Origin: CAXBBB01 sp963815505
Lineage (GTDB): Bacteria > Bacteroidota > Rhodothermia > Rhodothermales > BA12
DNA: 64,000 bases
Reading direction: 5' to 3'
NCBI GenBank assembly: GCA_963815505.1
Contig: CAWFGU010000020.1
Coordinates: 1 to 64,000, forward strand
Part shown: one piece after another, positions 25,858 through 42,345 of the stretch
How the letters are laid out: every line of letters starts with the position of its first letter
How positions within the stretch are numbered: position 1 is the first letter of the stretch
The notes under the pieces: generated by a model
Databases searched by the model: none
Told to the model about the DNA's origin: nothing
Seen by the model: only the letters and a program-made list of their open reading frames with translations
Translations under genes and position numbers: made by a program

Positions 25858-28800
25858 TCAGAGCACGACGACGCGCTGAACGTCGGTTTGGCCCTCTGCT
25901 TCGAGACGGAGCAGGTAGACGCCAGCGGCCAACCGCGACGTGTCGAGCGGATGGTCATAGGCAGCAGGAGCACGGCGCTCGCCGTCGATCAAGAGCGCGA
26001 CGCGGCGACCCAGCAAGTCGAACAACTCGAGCCTGACGCGGCTTTCGTTTGGTATCGCATACGTCACGCGCGACTGGCCGCGAACGGGATGCGGCATCGG
26101 CGAGTCGAGGCGGAGCGCGGTCGGTCCTGAAAACGCGTCGCTGGACGTAGCGACCGAGCGGTCGGCGGCGAAGATCGTCCACTCGCCGGATGCGTCGGCG
26201 TGGGCAATCAGGGCGCGAATGCGAACCGTCTGACCGACCCAGGGCGACAGGTCGAAGCGGATCGTCGTATCGGGCTGGATGCCGGTCCACACGGGCTGAC
26301 CGTCGAGCGGGTGGTCGGGGCGCGCGAGCGTCGACGGGTAGCCGCCGACGGGCTCGAGCGGTTGCCACCCGCCGCTATCGGCTGAGAGGCTGAGCTGGGC
26401 GGCAGCGCCTGCGGGAAGATCGAACCGGTGTCCGAGCGCGAACGTGAGCGCGTCGGCGTTGGCGGGCAGGTCGAGCGGTGGCAGCAGCAGCGCCGACAGC
26501 GCCCGCCCATCGGAGCGCGCAAGAGAGCGAAACCCGCCACCGTCAGGTCGCCACGCGCCGACTGCTGTCGCTCCCGCGAGGGCGTCGCGCGTGTCGAGTG
26601 TGCGAAAGTCCAAGCGCAGCGCGCCGCTCTGGGGTACGCGCACGCGGTTTCCGGCTACGTCCACCAGCTCGAACGTGTACCGCAACGCCGATCCGGCGGC
26701 GGGTCCTGATGAGGAGAGACCCAGCCGGGCGAGCAGGCTATCGGGTAGGGCGGCGGCGAACGTCGCGGTTTGCAGTGCTGCGCGGGTCTGATCGAGGCGA
26801 AAGCGCGCCGCTCCGCCTTCCGATTCCAGGTCGACGTAGACAGTGGCGACGCCTTGATCGTCCACCACGTCGAGCGCAAATGTCGGAGTGACGCCCGCCT
26901 CGCGGATCTGGACCGAAGGAGGCAAAGCAGATGCGACCGGAGCAGAGGCATCTCGGACTGAGTCGGTTGCCACGCTCAGGTCGTCCAGAGTCCAGCGGTC
27001 GGTCGAGCCGTCCGAGTCGAACGCGAAGCGCACGCGCACGTCGCTGCCGCCGGGCAGCCGCAGCGCCGCACGTTGCCACCCTCTGCTGTCGCCGCTCCAT
27101 GCGCCCTGGCTGCCCAGGGTTGCCGGGTAGTCGTCGGTCGGGCCATTGGGAGCGCCCCAATCGGTCACGCCGGGCCTGAGCCGCTGCCAGTCGCCCTCGC
27201 CGACGCGCGCTTCGACGTAGCCGCCACTTCCGGCGCTGACTTGGTAGCGGTGCCAGAACGCCAGCCACGCGCCGCCATCGGGCAGGTCGAACGGAGGCAG
27301 TTCGAGTGCGGACGTGCCGGATGCCTGGGGCCGAATCTGCCACGCTCGCTCGCCACTCCGCGCGTCGTCCGCCGTTGACGTTCGCGCCCAGCCCAGGTCG
27401 GGGCGGAAGCCTTCGGTCGCGTTGGTCTCGAACGAGTAAACGAACAGGTCGCCCTCGTCGGCGAGCGTCAGCACGAACGCATCTGCGCCGGGTAGCCGCG
27501 CCATATTGGCGGCCTGCGCGCTGTCGGCGGCAGTGAACGAATAGGTCACGATGTCGCCCGCGCGCGGAGATTGGGGCAGTTCACCGGGCAACCGGACTTG
27601 AAATCGGTCGGCTCCCACGCGCTCCATCGGCAGATCGCCTTCGCGCAGCGTCTGCCCATCCGACGTATACACATACTGGATCCGGACGCTCGCCACGCCC
27701 AGCGCATCCGTCGCGTCGACGCTCAGGCGGGCGGGCCACGCCGCTGCGGGCAAGATGCCGGGCGGGCGGTGATCGAGCGTCGGCGGCGAGAGGTCGGGGC
27801 CGGACTGAAACGCGAACGCTCCCTCGACCGGTAGCCGCGTCGTGCGTCCCGCCGGGTCGGTCGCAGTCGAGGAAGTAGGTGATCATGGCTGGACCAACGG
27901 GAATCGGCAGGTCGACGGCGACCGAGTCGGACGATGCGATCCGAGCCAGAGTCAGCGTCTGATCGGCGCCACCGTCGACTTGGTAGACGAGGCGGGCTGA
28001 GGCACCCGTGGGACGCACCAGCGCTGCGACGCGTCGCGTGCCCCCGCTCTGCTCGGTCGACCGCAACCCGGCGTGGACGAGGTCGGGACCTGCGGACGAC
28101 GCGTCGACGTAGCCGCGCGCACTCAGGCCGAGCGCCAGCGTGCGCCGATTGCGCCCGTCGTACAGCGCGTCGTCGGCGGCGAGCAGCGCCTGCGCCGCCG
28201 ACTCGAAGGCGGGCACGCCGGGCACGTTGCCGACGAACGCATGCGACGCCACGACGAGCCGGTCCATCAGCGGTCCACCGAGCGTCTCGCGCAAGTCGAA
28301 CAGCGTCGTCGCCCAAAGCAACCCGCGCTGGTAAATGGTGGGGAAGTTGGAGCAGCCGTCGGTGGGTGCCGGATAGACTGCCTGATTTGGGTAGCTGCCG
28401 GGATGGTCTAGGCGGCGGCCTTGCCAGCAGCCGTTGTTGCCGTCCCACGGAAACACATCGCGCACGTCGCCACTGCCCTGTCCCGCTTCGATCAGCGACG
28501 CCCGCCAACTCGCCGCCCAATAGTCGGCCCAGCCTTCGTGGAGCGCGCTTCCGTCCTGCCGCTGGTAGAGCGACGGCGCGTCGGCGTTGAGGAGCGCGTG
28601 GGCGTATTCGTGGCGGATCACCATCGCATCCTCGGCATCGTCGACACCGCCGACACCCATGCGGATCGTCAGGTTGTTGGTGAAGAAGCGCGAATTGTCC
28701 GATAGATCGCCCTGCGGATTGACGCGGATCGGCTGCTCCAGGATCGGGCGCCCCACGTCCAGCGCCTGAGCGCGCCGCTGGTCGGCGTCAATGTGATGGT

Positions 28801-29860
28801 AGACCATGACCGCCTCAAAGCGATCGTCGGACCGGGTATAGCGAAACGCGTCCGGATTGGTCTCAGAAGGCGGCGCGTAGGTGGCACCCAGCGTCCCGTC
28901 GACGACGACGTACGGCCCCTCCAGCCGCCACAAGCCGTTGCGTTGGGTGATTCCGGGCAGCGCGAGTTCGACACGCTGGGCGTCAAGTTCGGGCGTGTCG
29001 GCGTCGTTGTCGTCGACGTATGCGCCGCCGTAGCTGGCGCCCGCGGTCGTCAGCGGGTCGGGATCGAAGCCCAGCCCGCTGCCGTCGGCCCGAACCGCCA
29101 TCGGCCCGACCGGCGCCCTCTCGGCCAGCCCGAATGTCGGTGCGTGCGCCCGTCCCGATCCGCCGTGGTGTACCGTCCGAGCAGCGGCAAACAGCACCGC
29201 TCCATCCAGTCCGATCACCAACGCCCACTCCTCAGCCCCGGCGACGATCGCCAGATACGCCCGCTGCGCCTGATGCCCCTCGGCCCGAGGCATCACAATG
29301 CGCGCCAGCTCCGCGACGCGTCCACCACCGTCGACCAACGCCGCTGCACGTCGCCGAGCCGTCGCGTCGTCCCAAACCCCGCTCGTTGCCTGGGCGACCG
29401 GTTCGTAACCCGATTGCACCATCAGCACGCGTCCGCTCGGTGTCATGCTCACCTGTATCTCGCGCCCAAAAACGGGCAGCACCTCGCCCTCCACCTCGAC
29501 GATCTGCCGGAAGACGATGTGCTGGTCGTAGCGTCCCCTGATCACGCGGGCCACGCGCAAGTCGCTGAGATCGGCGGCGAATCCGTACCGCCCGGCGAAC
29601 CGCGAAAGGTAGCTGCGTGCCTGTGCCTCGGCATCGGAACCGGGGGGAGCAAAGGCAGGCGGATCGTAGTCGCCCCGGACCACGCCCGTACGCGCATCCA
29701 CGCGCAGATCGGCGGCGCGACGCGTCGGCAGTTCGAGCACGCTGGCTCCCCGCTCGGCCGCAGCGCGCGCCTCGGCTCTCAGTCCATCGAACCGGACAGC
29801 CTCCTGCGCCCAGGCAGGTAGCGCGGACGACAGCAGGAGCAGAAAGAGCAGGTAACGCAT
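25858..29860 (-). CDS. Secreted M36/thermolysin-like metalloprotease with T9SS sorting domain (one frameshift)
   Basis: With one extra base removed near 27865, this is a single gene of about 1,333 residues. A signal peptide (RYLLFLLLLSSALPAWAQ) precedes a pro-region (DLRVARVIRGRYDQHIVFRQ). The catalytic domain carries zinc motif HEYAH near residue 416 (VIRHEYAHALLN), with GWADYWAASW after it, typical of fungalysin-like M36 enzymes. The second part resumes as ATDPAGRTTRLPVEGAF and contains two beta-sandwich regions with matching phrases (LELPPFDLPDGGAWLAFWHR; LLLPPLDLPANADALTFALG). It ends with a T9SS type A sorting signal (RLELFDLLGRRVALL ... AAGVYLLRLEAEG). It should be exported across the outer membrane and act extracellularly. 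Confidence 0.8.
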
Positions 29861-30289
29861 GAAGAGAAAGTAGGGCTGGCCTTACGACGGGCTAGCGACG
29901 AAGGCAACGGGCGTAAAGCGCCTCGAGAAGCTGTTCCTGTTTGACCACTAGCCAGTTGATGGGTTCAGCGAACCGAGCGGAGCGCCCGTCAGCCTGGTGC
30001 ACCGCAGGTTCGTGCACTACAACGCCGGTCCATTGGTTTTGGCGTCTGCCTCCACAGAGCAGCGGGAGTAAGACGGAATCACAAGGGCATGTCAGCGTAG
30101 TTCGGATTCGACACCTAGCAGGAACGCGTGGCGGTAGCCTTTCTGACCTCGACAGAGACAACTCAGCATCGCGTTTTCATCTGACCTCCGCCCTCGGCGC
30201 CGATTCGAGCCAGCGAGCAGGGATCGAAGGGCACGCCGTGGCATTTACTCGGGACAACACTTCCGTTACCTCACCTCTCCCTATCCCCG
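29861..30289. other. 429-bp divergent intergenic region, no gene recognised
   Basis: This region separates the minus-strand protease from the plus-strand ahcY. A TACTTTC box (29866-29872, read on the minus strand) lies only 5 bp upstream of the protease ATG. On the plus strand CCGTTACCTCACCTC lies 20-35 bp before the ahcY ATG. An 89-codon minus-strand frame (29892-30161) has no signal peptide or family features and is not called. I see no convincing S-adenosylhomocysteine riboswitch, although ahcY genes elsewhere can have one. Confidence 0.6.
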
Positions 30290-31585
30290 ATGGATCACAA
30301 AGAAGGCGCCTACAAAGTCGCAGACCTCTCCCTCGCCGACGAAGGCCGTCTGCGCATCGAGTGGGCCGAAAGCCGCATGCCCGTCCTCATGCGCCTGCGC
30401 GACGAGTACAGCAAGACGCAGCCGTTCGCCGGATACAAAATCACCGGTTGCCTGCACGTCACCAAAGAAACCGCCGTACTCATCGAGACGCTCAAAGCGT
30501 GTGGCGCCGAAGTGGCGTGGAGCGGCTGCAATCCGCTCTCGACCAACGACAGCGTGTCGGCCGCCCTCGCGCTCGGCCCCAACGGCGACGGCGACGGCGT
30601 CGAGATCTACGCGTGGTACGGCCAGAACACCGAGGACTTCTACTGGTGCATCGACCGCACCATCGACAAGACGCCTCACACGACGCTCGACGACGGCGCC
30701 GATCTGATCTTCCGTGTTCACAGCGAGCACAAGGACAAGATCAAGGACATCATCGGCGGTAGCGAAGAGACCACGACCGGCGTTCACCGCCTGCGCGCGA
30801 TGGCCGAGGACGGCAAGCTGGGCTACCCGGTCTACGCCGTCAACGACGCCGAAACCAAGTGGGACTTCGACAACGTCTATGGAACCGGCCAGAGCACGCT
30901 CGACGGCATCCTGCGCGCCTCGTCGATCCTGCTGGCGGGCAAGAACTTCGTCGTCGCGGGCTACGGCCACTGCGGACGCGGCGTAGCGATGCGTGCCCAG
31001 GGCATGGGCGCCAACGTGATCATCACCGAAGTCAAAGCGACGGCTGCGCTCAAAGCGACGCTCGAAGGAATGCGCGTCATGCCGATGGCCGAGGCCGCCA
31101 AGATCGGCGACGTATTCGTGACCGCGACCGGCATGAAGGACATCATCCGGGGCGAGCACTTCCTGTCGATGAAGGAAGGCGCCGTCGTCTGCAACACGGG
31201 CCACTACGACGTGGAGCTCAACCTCGCCGAACTGGCCGAAGTCTCGACCGACACCCGCATGGTCCGCCCGGACAACCGCGAGTACACGATGGACAACGGC
31301 AAGAAAGTCTACGTTCTCGCCGATGGCCGCTTGGTCAACCTCGCCGCTGCCGAAGGTCACCCGTCCGAAGTGATGGACATGAGCTTTGCCAACCAGTTGC
31401 AGGCGCATCTGGCCCTGATTCGGTCGCACGAGAGCGGTGAGAAGATGGAAAACACCGTCATCGACCTGCCCGTCGAACTCGACCAGGAGATCGCAGGCAT
31501 CAAGCTCGAAACGATGGGCCTGTCGATCGACAGCCTGACCGACGAGCAAGTCGTCTACGCGACGGATTACTCGGCCGGCACGTAA
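30290..31585 (+). CDS. ahcY: Adenosylhomocysteinase (S-adenosylhomocysteine hydrolase)
   Basis: AhcY reversibly splits S-adenosylhomocysteine into adenosine and homocysteine with NAD as bound cofactor, regenerating the SAM cycle in the cytosol. The 431-residue sequence shows the substrate-domain segments TGCLHVTKETAVLIETL and GAEVAWSGCNPLSTND. It also has the conserved IIGGSEETTTGVHRL and the NAD-binding VVAGYGHCGRGVAMRAQGMG (GxGxxG) near residue 220. Near the C-terminus are AAAEGHPSEVMDMSFANQL and the final YATDYSAGT. It lacks the insert found in longer eukaryotic-type enzymes and resembles the shorter archaeal/cyanobacterial form. It is monocistronic here, facing the SGNH hydrolase. Confidence 0.97.
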   Translation: MDHKEGAYKVADLSLADEGRLRIEWAESRMPVLMRLRDEYSKTQPFAGYKITGCLHVTKETAVLIETLKACGAEVAWSGCNPLSTNDSVSAALALGPNGDGDGVEIYAWYGQNTEDFYWCIDRTIDKTPHTTLDDGADLIFRVHSEHKDKIKDIIGGSEETTTGVHRLRAMAEDGKLGYPVYAVNDAETKWDFDNVYGTGQSTLDGILRASSILLAGKNFVVAGYGHCGRGVAMRAQGMGANVIITEVKATAALKATLEGMRVMPMAEAAKIGDVFVTATGMKDIIRGEHFLSMKEGAVVCNTGHYDVELNLAELAEVSTDTRMVRPDNREYTMDNGKKVYVLADGRLVNLAAAEGHPSEVMDMSFANQLQAHLALIRSHESGEKMENTVIDLPVELDQEIAGIKLETMGLSIDSLTDEQVVYATDYSAGT

Positions 31586-31600
31586 CCTTTGCCGCTCCCG

Positions 31601-32578
31601 CTAGCATTCGAGGGCTGCTCCGCACGTCGCGGGGTGGCCCTTTGCGTTTGAGTCGATCGTCTCCGCCAGACCTTTGGCAACGCGCGAGTGCCCCAGCGCC
31701 GACAGGTGAATCCCATCGTCGTAGCGAAACAGCTCGACCGGATCGGCGCCGCCCAACCACCGTGACGCGTCGAAGGCCGCGATACCGTCACTCGCGAGCG
31801 CGTGGATGAAGGGATCGATACGCGAGGGCCACTCCGAATCGGTCAAGGCGGCGCGGTAGGGCATCACGACGACCTCGAATGCGGCGCCCGACGCAGCAGA
31901 AGCCTGGGCTACAGTCGCGATCTCGCTGCGAGCGGCGGCGATCAGCGACGAATCGGCGTACAGCGCGATGTCGTGATCATAATAGACGCGTGGACGGTCA
32001 AGAAAGGCAGCTTTGAGCACCTGATACGTGCGGACATAGCGCAGCACAAAGCTATGCAGCGGACCGATGAGTCCGCGCATTCCGGCGGGAGCGTCCTCGC
32101 TCATTGACGGTGCGTAGAGATCATTGAGGCACCACACCATAACCACGCGGTCGACTCCGCCACGAGCAAGCCGAGCCTGCGCCGCGTGAGCGTAGTCGCG
32201 CGCGCCCAGCCCGATCAGCGCGGTGTTTTGGACGTGAACGCGACCGGCGAGTCGTCCGGCAAATGTCGAGTCTGGGTCGACGCCCGTGCCCATCGTGACC
32301 GAGTCGCCCAGAAAGAGCCACGTCGGAGCCTGGAGCGGCGGGTCGGCAGAGTAGCGCCACACGTGATCGGCCGTCGACGCGAACCACGCCCCCGCACTCT
32401 CGCCCTGAGCCGACGCCGCGATACCGGGCGCCGCCCCATAGACGCTGTCGGAGACGAGGGCACGGCTGGATCCCAGCGGCCCGACCCGAGGATGCGTCAG
32501 CCGAACCGCGCCCTCGACGAGAAGCAGCAGGCCCAGCAGCACGAGCAGGTTGACCGCAATGAGTCGAAGCAGTCGCAT
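31601..32578 (-). CDS. Membrane-anchored SGNH/GDSL hydrolase
   Basis: The ATG at 32578 precedes a transmembrane anchor (RLLRLIAVNLLVLLGLLLLVEG), so I prefer it to the ATG 11 codons upstream; the product is about 325 residues. All SGNH blocks are present: block I FLGDSVTMGTGVDPDSTF (nucleophile serine), block II in the region around NTALIGLGARDYAH, block III VMVWCLNDLY (Asn), and block V RYDDGIHLSALGHSRVA (catalytic Asp and His). Such enzymes are esterases or O-acetyl hydrolases acting on lipids or glycans in the envelope. The gene is convergent with ahcY, 15 bp apart. Confidence 0.8.
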   Translation of the reverse strand: MRLLRLIAVNLLVLLGLLLLVEGAVRLTHPRVGPLGSSRALVSDSVYGAAPGIAASAQGESAGAWFASTADHVWRYSADPPLQAPTWLFLGDSVTMGTGVDPDSTFAGRLAGRVHVQNTALIGLGARDYAHAAQARLARGGVDRVVMVWCLNDLYAPSMSEDAPAGMRGLIGPLHSFVLRYVRTYQVLKAAFLDRPRVYYDHDIALYADSSLIAAARSEIATVAQASAASGAAFEVVVMPYRAALTDSEWPSRIDPFIHALASDGIAAFDASRWLGGADPVELFRYDDGIHLSALGHSRVAKGLAETIDSNAKGHPATCGAALEC

Positions 32579-32674
32579 GGTCAGATCAGTCGGATTACGC
32601 AAAGCTGTCACCTGCTAGAGACCCGAAGCTAGGGTCGACGACCGAGCGACGAAAGATCCATCTCTCACTTCACC

Positions 32675-33466
32675 CTACACATTCGAAGGCGCGACGTACA
32701 GATCATCGAGGTCGGCGTTTGCCAGTTCGATCAGGAAGTCTCCGAGCGCACGCGTGGTCTGCTCAAAGTAGGCTGCCCCTTTCTCCGGCGTCGATGCAGA
32801 CGGATCGCCGACGCCGGTGTCGTCCGTAACACGGGCCCAATCGCGCGGCGCCCACACCCAGCCCTCGCGCAAACCCCGAATGCCGAACACGCGCGCATCG
32901 CCCGGCCCCGCCGTCGCCAAGGGGTGGACCAGTTCGGGCCGCAGGTGCTGCATCATACTCGTTTCCAACTCGCCCGCGTGATCGCCCGGTACGTCGAAAT
33001 AGGCGCCAGCGTCGAGGATCGCGTACCAGTCGGCGGCGCAAAGAAACACATCGGTCTGCGCTTGCAGTTCGCGGATCATCGGCTTGAAGCTGTTTCCCCC
33101 GTGCCCGTTGAGTAGGAGGAGTTTGCGAACGCCCGCGCGCGACAGACTGTCGGCGATGTCTCTCAGGACGAACGCCTGTGTGCTCGGATTGAGGTTGATC
33201 GTGAGCGGCGTGCCCAACTGTTGCGCGTTGGCGCCCAGCGAGATCGTCGGCAGCACGATGACCTTGGCACCCGCCTCCCACGCGATTCGGGCCGATTCGA
33301 TGGCGACGTGCTCGGCCTGAAACGAGTCTGTCCCGTAGGGCAGGTGCAGGTTGTGCGGCTCGGTCGCTCCCCACGGCAGGATAGCGAGTTCGTAGTCGGT
33401 TTTCTGGGTGACTCGCAGCGCTGATTCGGCGAGGACGTAGGGACGTGCTGTGAGCGTGGCGGTCAT
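32675..33466 (-). CDS. Creatininase family amidohydrolase
   Basis: The 263-residue protein from ATG 33466 shows the metal-binding pattern of the creatininase family. LPWGATEPHNLHLPYGTDSF supplies Glu, His and Asp ligands, LLLLNGHGGNSFKP supplies His, and VPGDHAGELETSMMQHL supplies Glu. The family includes creatinine amidohydrolase, FAPy deformylase (ArfB) and mycofactocin MftE. Without neighbours from any of those pathways the substrate is undecided. A frame extension upstream to 33553 crosses the sufS promoter region and is rejected. Confidence 0.8.
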   Translation of the reverse strand: MTATLTARPYVLAESALRVTQKTDYELAILPWGATEPHNLHLPYGTDSFQAEHVAIESARIAWEAGAKVIVLPTISLGANAQQLGTPLTINLNPSTQAFVLRDIADSLSRAGVRKLLLLNGHGGNSFKPMIRELQAQTDVFLCAADWYAILDAGAYFDVPGDHAGELETSMMQHLRPELVHPLATAGPGDARVFGIRGLREGWVWAPRDWARVTDDTGVGDPSASTPEKGAAYFEQTTRALGDFLIELANADLDDLYVAPSNV

Positions 33467-33571
33467 GGGCGGAGGCGAGAGACGGACGCCCAAAGGTAGA
33501 ACCGCAGAAGCCACGCGCGCTGAACACCGCACCGCCCGCGCCGTTGCCCTCATCGACTCTGACTACCCGAC

Positions 33572-34810
33572 ATGACCGACACGCTCACCGCCTCCACTCT
33601 CGACCTCGACGCTCTCCGCGCCAGCTTTCCCATTCTGAGCCGCGAGGTCAACGGCCGCCCGCTCGTCTACCTCGACAACGCCGCGACGACGCAGAAGCCG
33701 CAGGCCGTCATCGACCGGATCGCGCACTATTACGCCTACGAAAACGCCAACATCCACCGAGGCGTCCACACGCTGAGCCAGGACGCGACGGACGATTACG
33801 AGGCCGCTCGCAAGACGGTCGCCCGTTTCATCAACGCGCCATCCGACAGCGAAATCGTATTCGTGCGGGGCTGCACCGAGGGCATCAACCTGGTGGCCTC
33901 GTCGTGGGGGCAGAGCCTCGAACCAGGCGACGAGGTCGTGGTGACGGCGCTCGAGCACCACTCCAACCTGGTACCCTGGCAACTGGCCTGCGAACGCGCC
34001 GGAGCGATCCTGCGCATCGCGCCGATCACAGACGACGGTGCGCTCGACCTGGACCGGTTGGGCGAGGTGCTGAACTCACGCACGCGCTTGGTGTCGACGA
34101 TCCACATCTCGAACGCGCTGGGAACGGTCGTCGACGTGGCCGAGGTGGCGAGGCAGGCGCACGCCGTCGGCGCGCTCGTGCTGGTCGATGGCGCGCAGGC
34201 CGCTCCGCACGCCCCAATCGACGTGCAGGCGTTGGGTGCCGACTTTTACACGTTCAGCGGACACAAAGTCTACGGGCCGATGGGCATCGGCGTGCTCTGG
34301 GGACGCGCCCACGTACTCGACGCGATGCCTCCCTATCAGGGCGGCGGCGACATGATCGACACGGTGACCTACGAGTCGGCGACGTGGAACAGCCTGCCGC
34401 ACAAGTTCGAGGCCGGAACGCCCAACGTCCCCGGCGTGCTCGGGCTGGCCGCGGCGCTCGACTGGGTCGAAGGCATCGGCCTCGACGCCATCGCGAGTCA
34501 TGAAGCCGATCTACTCGCTTATGCCACCGACAAGGTTTCCCATCTGCCCGGCGCGCGGATCGTCGGGACGGCACCCGATAAAGCAGGCGCCTTGTCGTTC
34601 GTGTTCGACCACGCACACCCGTACGACGTGGGAACGCTACTCGACCAGATGGGCGTCGCCGTGCGGACGGGGCACCACTGCGCGCACCCACTGATGCGGC
34701 GTATGGGCGTCGAGGGTACGATCCGCGCCTCGCTCGCAGCCTACACCACGCGTGCGGAAATCGACGTGCTGACCCAGTCGCTCGAACGCGCGCTGCGCAT
34801 GGTAGGCTGA
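33572..34810 (+). CDS. sufS: Cysteine desulfurase, SufS type
   Basis: The 412-residue group II PLP enzyme takes sulfur from cysteine for Fe-S cluster and other sulfur-cofactor assembly. Visible features are YLDNAATTQKPQAVIDRIAH near the N-terminus, FVRGCTEGINLVASSWG, the PLP-binding DGAQAAPHAPIDVQALGADF, YTFSGHKVYGPMGIGVLW (Schiff-base lysine), and the sulfur-accepting cysteine in VRTGHHCAHPLMRRMGV near residue 365. No sufB, sufC, sufD or sufE lies beside it, so the rest of the SUF system must be elsewhere. It diverges from the creatininase gene, with a 105-bp shared promoter region containing GACTACCCGAC just before the ATG. Confidence 0.95.
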   Translation: MTDTLTASTLDLDALRASFPILSREVNGRPLVYLDNAATTQKPQAVIDRIAHYYAYENANIHRGVHTLSQDATDDYEAARKTVARFINAPSDSEIVFVRGCTEGINLVASSWGQSLEPGDEVVVTALEHHSNLVPWQLACERAGAILRIAPITDDGALDLDRLGEVLNSRTRLVSTIHISNALGTVVDVAEVARQAHAVGALVLVDGAQAAPHAPIDVQALGADFYTFSGHKVYGPMGIGVLWGRAHVLDAMPPYQGGGDMIDTVTYESATWNSLPHKFEAGTPNVPGVLGLAAALDWVEGIGLDAIASHEADLLAYATDKVSHLPGARIVGTAPDKAGALSFVFDHAHPYDVGTLLDQMGVAVRTGHHCAHPLMRRMGVEGTIRASLAAYTTRAEIDVLTQSLERALRMVG

Positions 34811-34886
34811 TGCGCACGCATTCGGTTCGGCCCGTTACCACACAGTTCCGGGCGCCGGGCATTCGCTGACGTTCCTTGCCACCGAC

Positions 34887-35900
34887 ATGAAGACTCCGCC
34901 CCCCCGCTCCCGCCTGCGTCGCACCGCTTCGCGCTGGTACGACCGCGTCGAAGGCGTCGCCGCCGAGCGCCCGGTCCACCTGGCGTTCTACGTGTTTCTG
35001 GGCGTCGCCGCCGTCGTGATTCCCCTGTCGCTTCCCTTCTACATCGGCAATACGCAGAGCTTTCTCGAGAACATCGCGGCGGAAGCGCATGGGATGATCT
35101 TCGACTTGCTCGTGATCGGCTGGTTCATGTTCTGGCTGCAGCGCCAGGGCGAGCGGCGACTCAGAGCGAACCGCTATCGGGAGGAAATCGAAGACTTTCT
35201 GGGCTGGAATACGGCAGAAGCCGCGTTGCGCATCGCCGGAAACGTGCGGCGCTTGAACCGGCTGGGCGTCACGCGACGCCTTACCCTGACCGAAGCGCAC
35301 CTGGCAGGCGCGGGACTCTCGGGCGCGCACTTGTCCGAGACCGATTTGTGGGGAGCCGATATGACGGGTGCCATGCTCGGCGGCGCGCATCTGGACGGCT
35401 GCAACATCGCAGGCGCGACGCTCCAGGGAGCCAACATGGAACGCGCCGAACTCCACGGGGCGGACCTGCGGGGAAGCAACCTCACCGAAGCCAGCCTCGA
35501 GCGCGCCCACCTCGAGCACGCCGACCTACGCGCCGCCGACCTCACAGGCTGCGACCTGCAGTTCGCCGCGCTGCCGTCGGCACAACTCGAACGGGCGTGC
35601 CTGTTCCGAGCCAACCTGCGTGGTGCTCGCCTGGACCGAGCCAATCTGAAAGGAGCGCTGCTCGAACGCGCCAACCTCCAGGGCGCGCACCTCAACGGAG
35701 CCGACCTGCGCGACTGCGCACTCGAAGGAGCCGACTTCAGCGACGCCAACCTCGCCGACGCTCACCTGCCAGAAGGCGAAGCCCTCGTCGCCCTCTTCTG
35801 CGGGGTCAAGAGCCTTGCCCGTGCACGATTCAACGAAGCGCCGCGCAAGACACTGCGCGAGAACCTGCCGCACCTGTTCGAGCCGCAGGTCGTCGCTTGA
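34887..35900 (+). CDS. Membrane-anchored pentapeptide-repeat protein
   Basis: This 337-residue protein has a basic N-terminus, two transmembrane helices (LAFYVFLGVAAVVIPLSLPF and AHGMIFDLLVIGWFMFWLQ) and a basic linker. About 28 pentapeptide repeats follow from residue 130 to 300 (pattern A[D/N]LxG or AxLER, for example GADLRGSNLTEASLERAHLE). These fold into a right-handed quadrilateral beta-helix. The C-terminal 35 residues (ARFNEAPRKTLRENLPHLF) are not repeats. Soluble relatives such as QnrB protect DNA gyrase, but the membrane anchor here makes a scaffolding role at the inner membrane more likely. No functional partner is apparent. Confidence 0.85.
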   Translation: MKTPPPRSRLRRTASRWYDRVEGVAAERPVHLAFYVFLGVAAVVIPLSLPFYIGNTQSFLENIAAEAHGMIFDLLVIGWFMFWLQRQGERRLRANRYREEIEDFLGWNTAEAALRIAGNVRRLNRLGVTRRLTLTEAHLAGAGLSGAHLSETDLWGADMTGAMLGGAHLDGCNIAGATLQGANMERAELHGADLRGSNLTEASLERAHLEHADLRAADLTGCDLQFAALPSAQLERACLFRANLRGARLDRANLKGALLERANLQGAHLNGADLRDCALEGADFSDANLADAHLPEGEALVALFCGVKSLARARFNEAPRKTLRENLPHLFEPQVVA

Positions 35901-35980
35901 CTCCAGCTCCGAAGTGGAGCGGTGCATTCCTCGATCACGATATCCTGAGCTAATATGCCCTGACCTTAGTCAAGGATAAG

Positions 35981-36046
35981 GACCCCAAGCTGTGCAGTAA
36001 CTGCAGAGTCCGGGGATCCTTCGATCGAGGCCCAGGATAGCGATGA
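35981..36046 (-). repeat. Dispersed intergenic repeat, copy 2
   Basis: Read on the minus strand this contains CGAAGGATCCCCGGACTC followed by TGCAGTTACTGCACAG, matching the element at 15133-15194 (CGAAGGATCCCCAAACTC, GGCAGTTGCCTCACAG). It lies in the 180-bp convergent gap between the pentapeptide gene and the hybrid kinase. Confidence 0.6.
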
Positions 36047-36080
36047 GCGGGCGTACCGACCTGCTACGGACGGCAGGCGG

Positions 36081-42152
<6,072 letters not shown>

Positions 42153-42345
42153 CAGAGATCGGAGACGCAGATCGGAGAGACGGCGCGCGGTCATCTTCAC
42201 CAAGAAGATGCTGCAGCACCGACGAAAACGGTCCTACAAGATCGCGGTTTACCCTGGGTACGATGTGCGGGTTGCCCACACTACGATGTAACGAAATGGC
42301 ACCCCAAGATCCGCTCTTCGCATACCTGCTCCGTAGTTTCTCGCC

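Noticed and set aside
30095..30125. GTTCGGATTCGACAC resembling a tRNA T-loop before ahcY
   Set aside because: The flanks do not form T- or acceptor stems; judged chance.
29892..30161. An 89-codon minus-strand frame downstream of the protease start
   Set aside because: No signal, domain, or coding-like composition; it lies in the ahcY promoter region.
30100..30289. A possible S-adenosylhomocysteine riboswitch upstream of ahcY
   Set aside because: I could not find the conserved SAH-riboswitch core or its pseudoknot partner.
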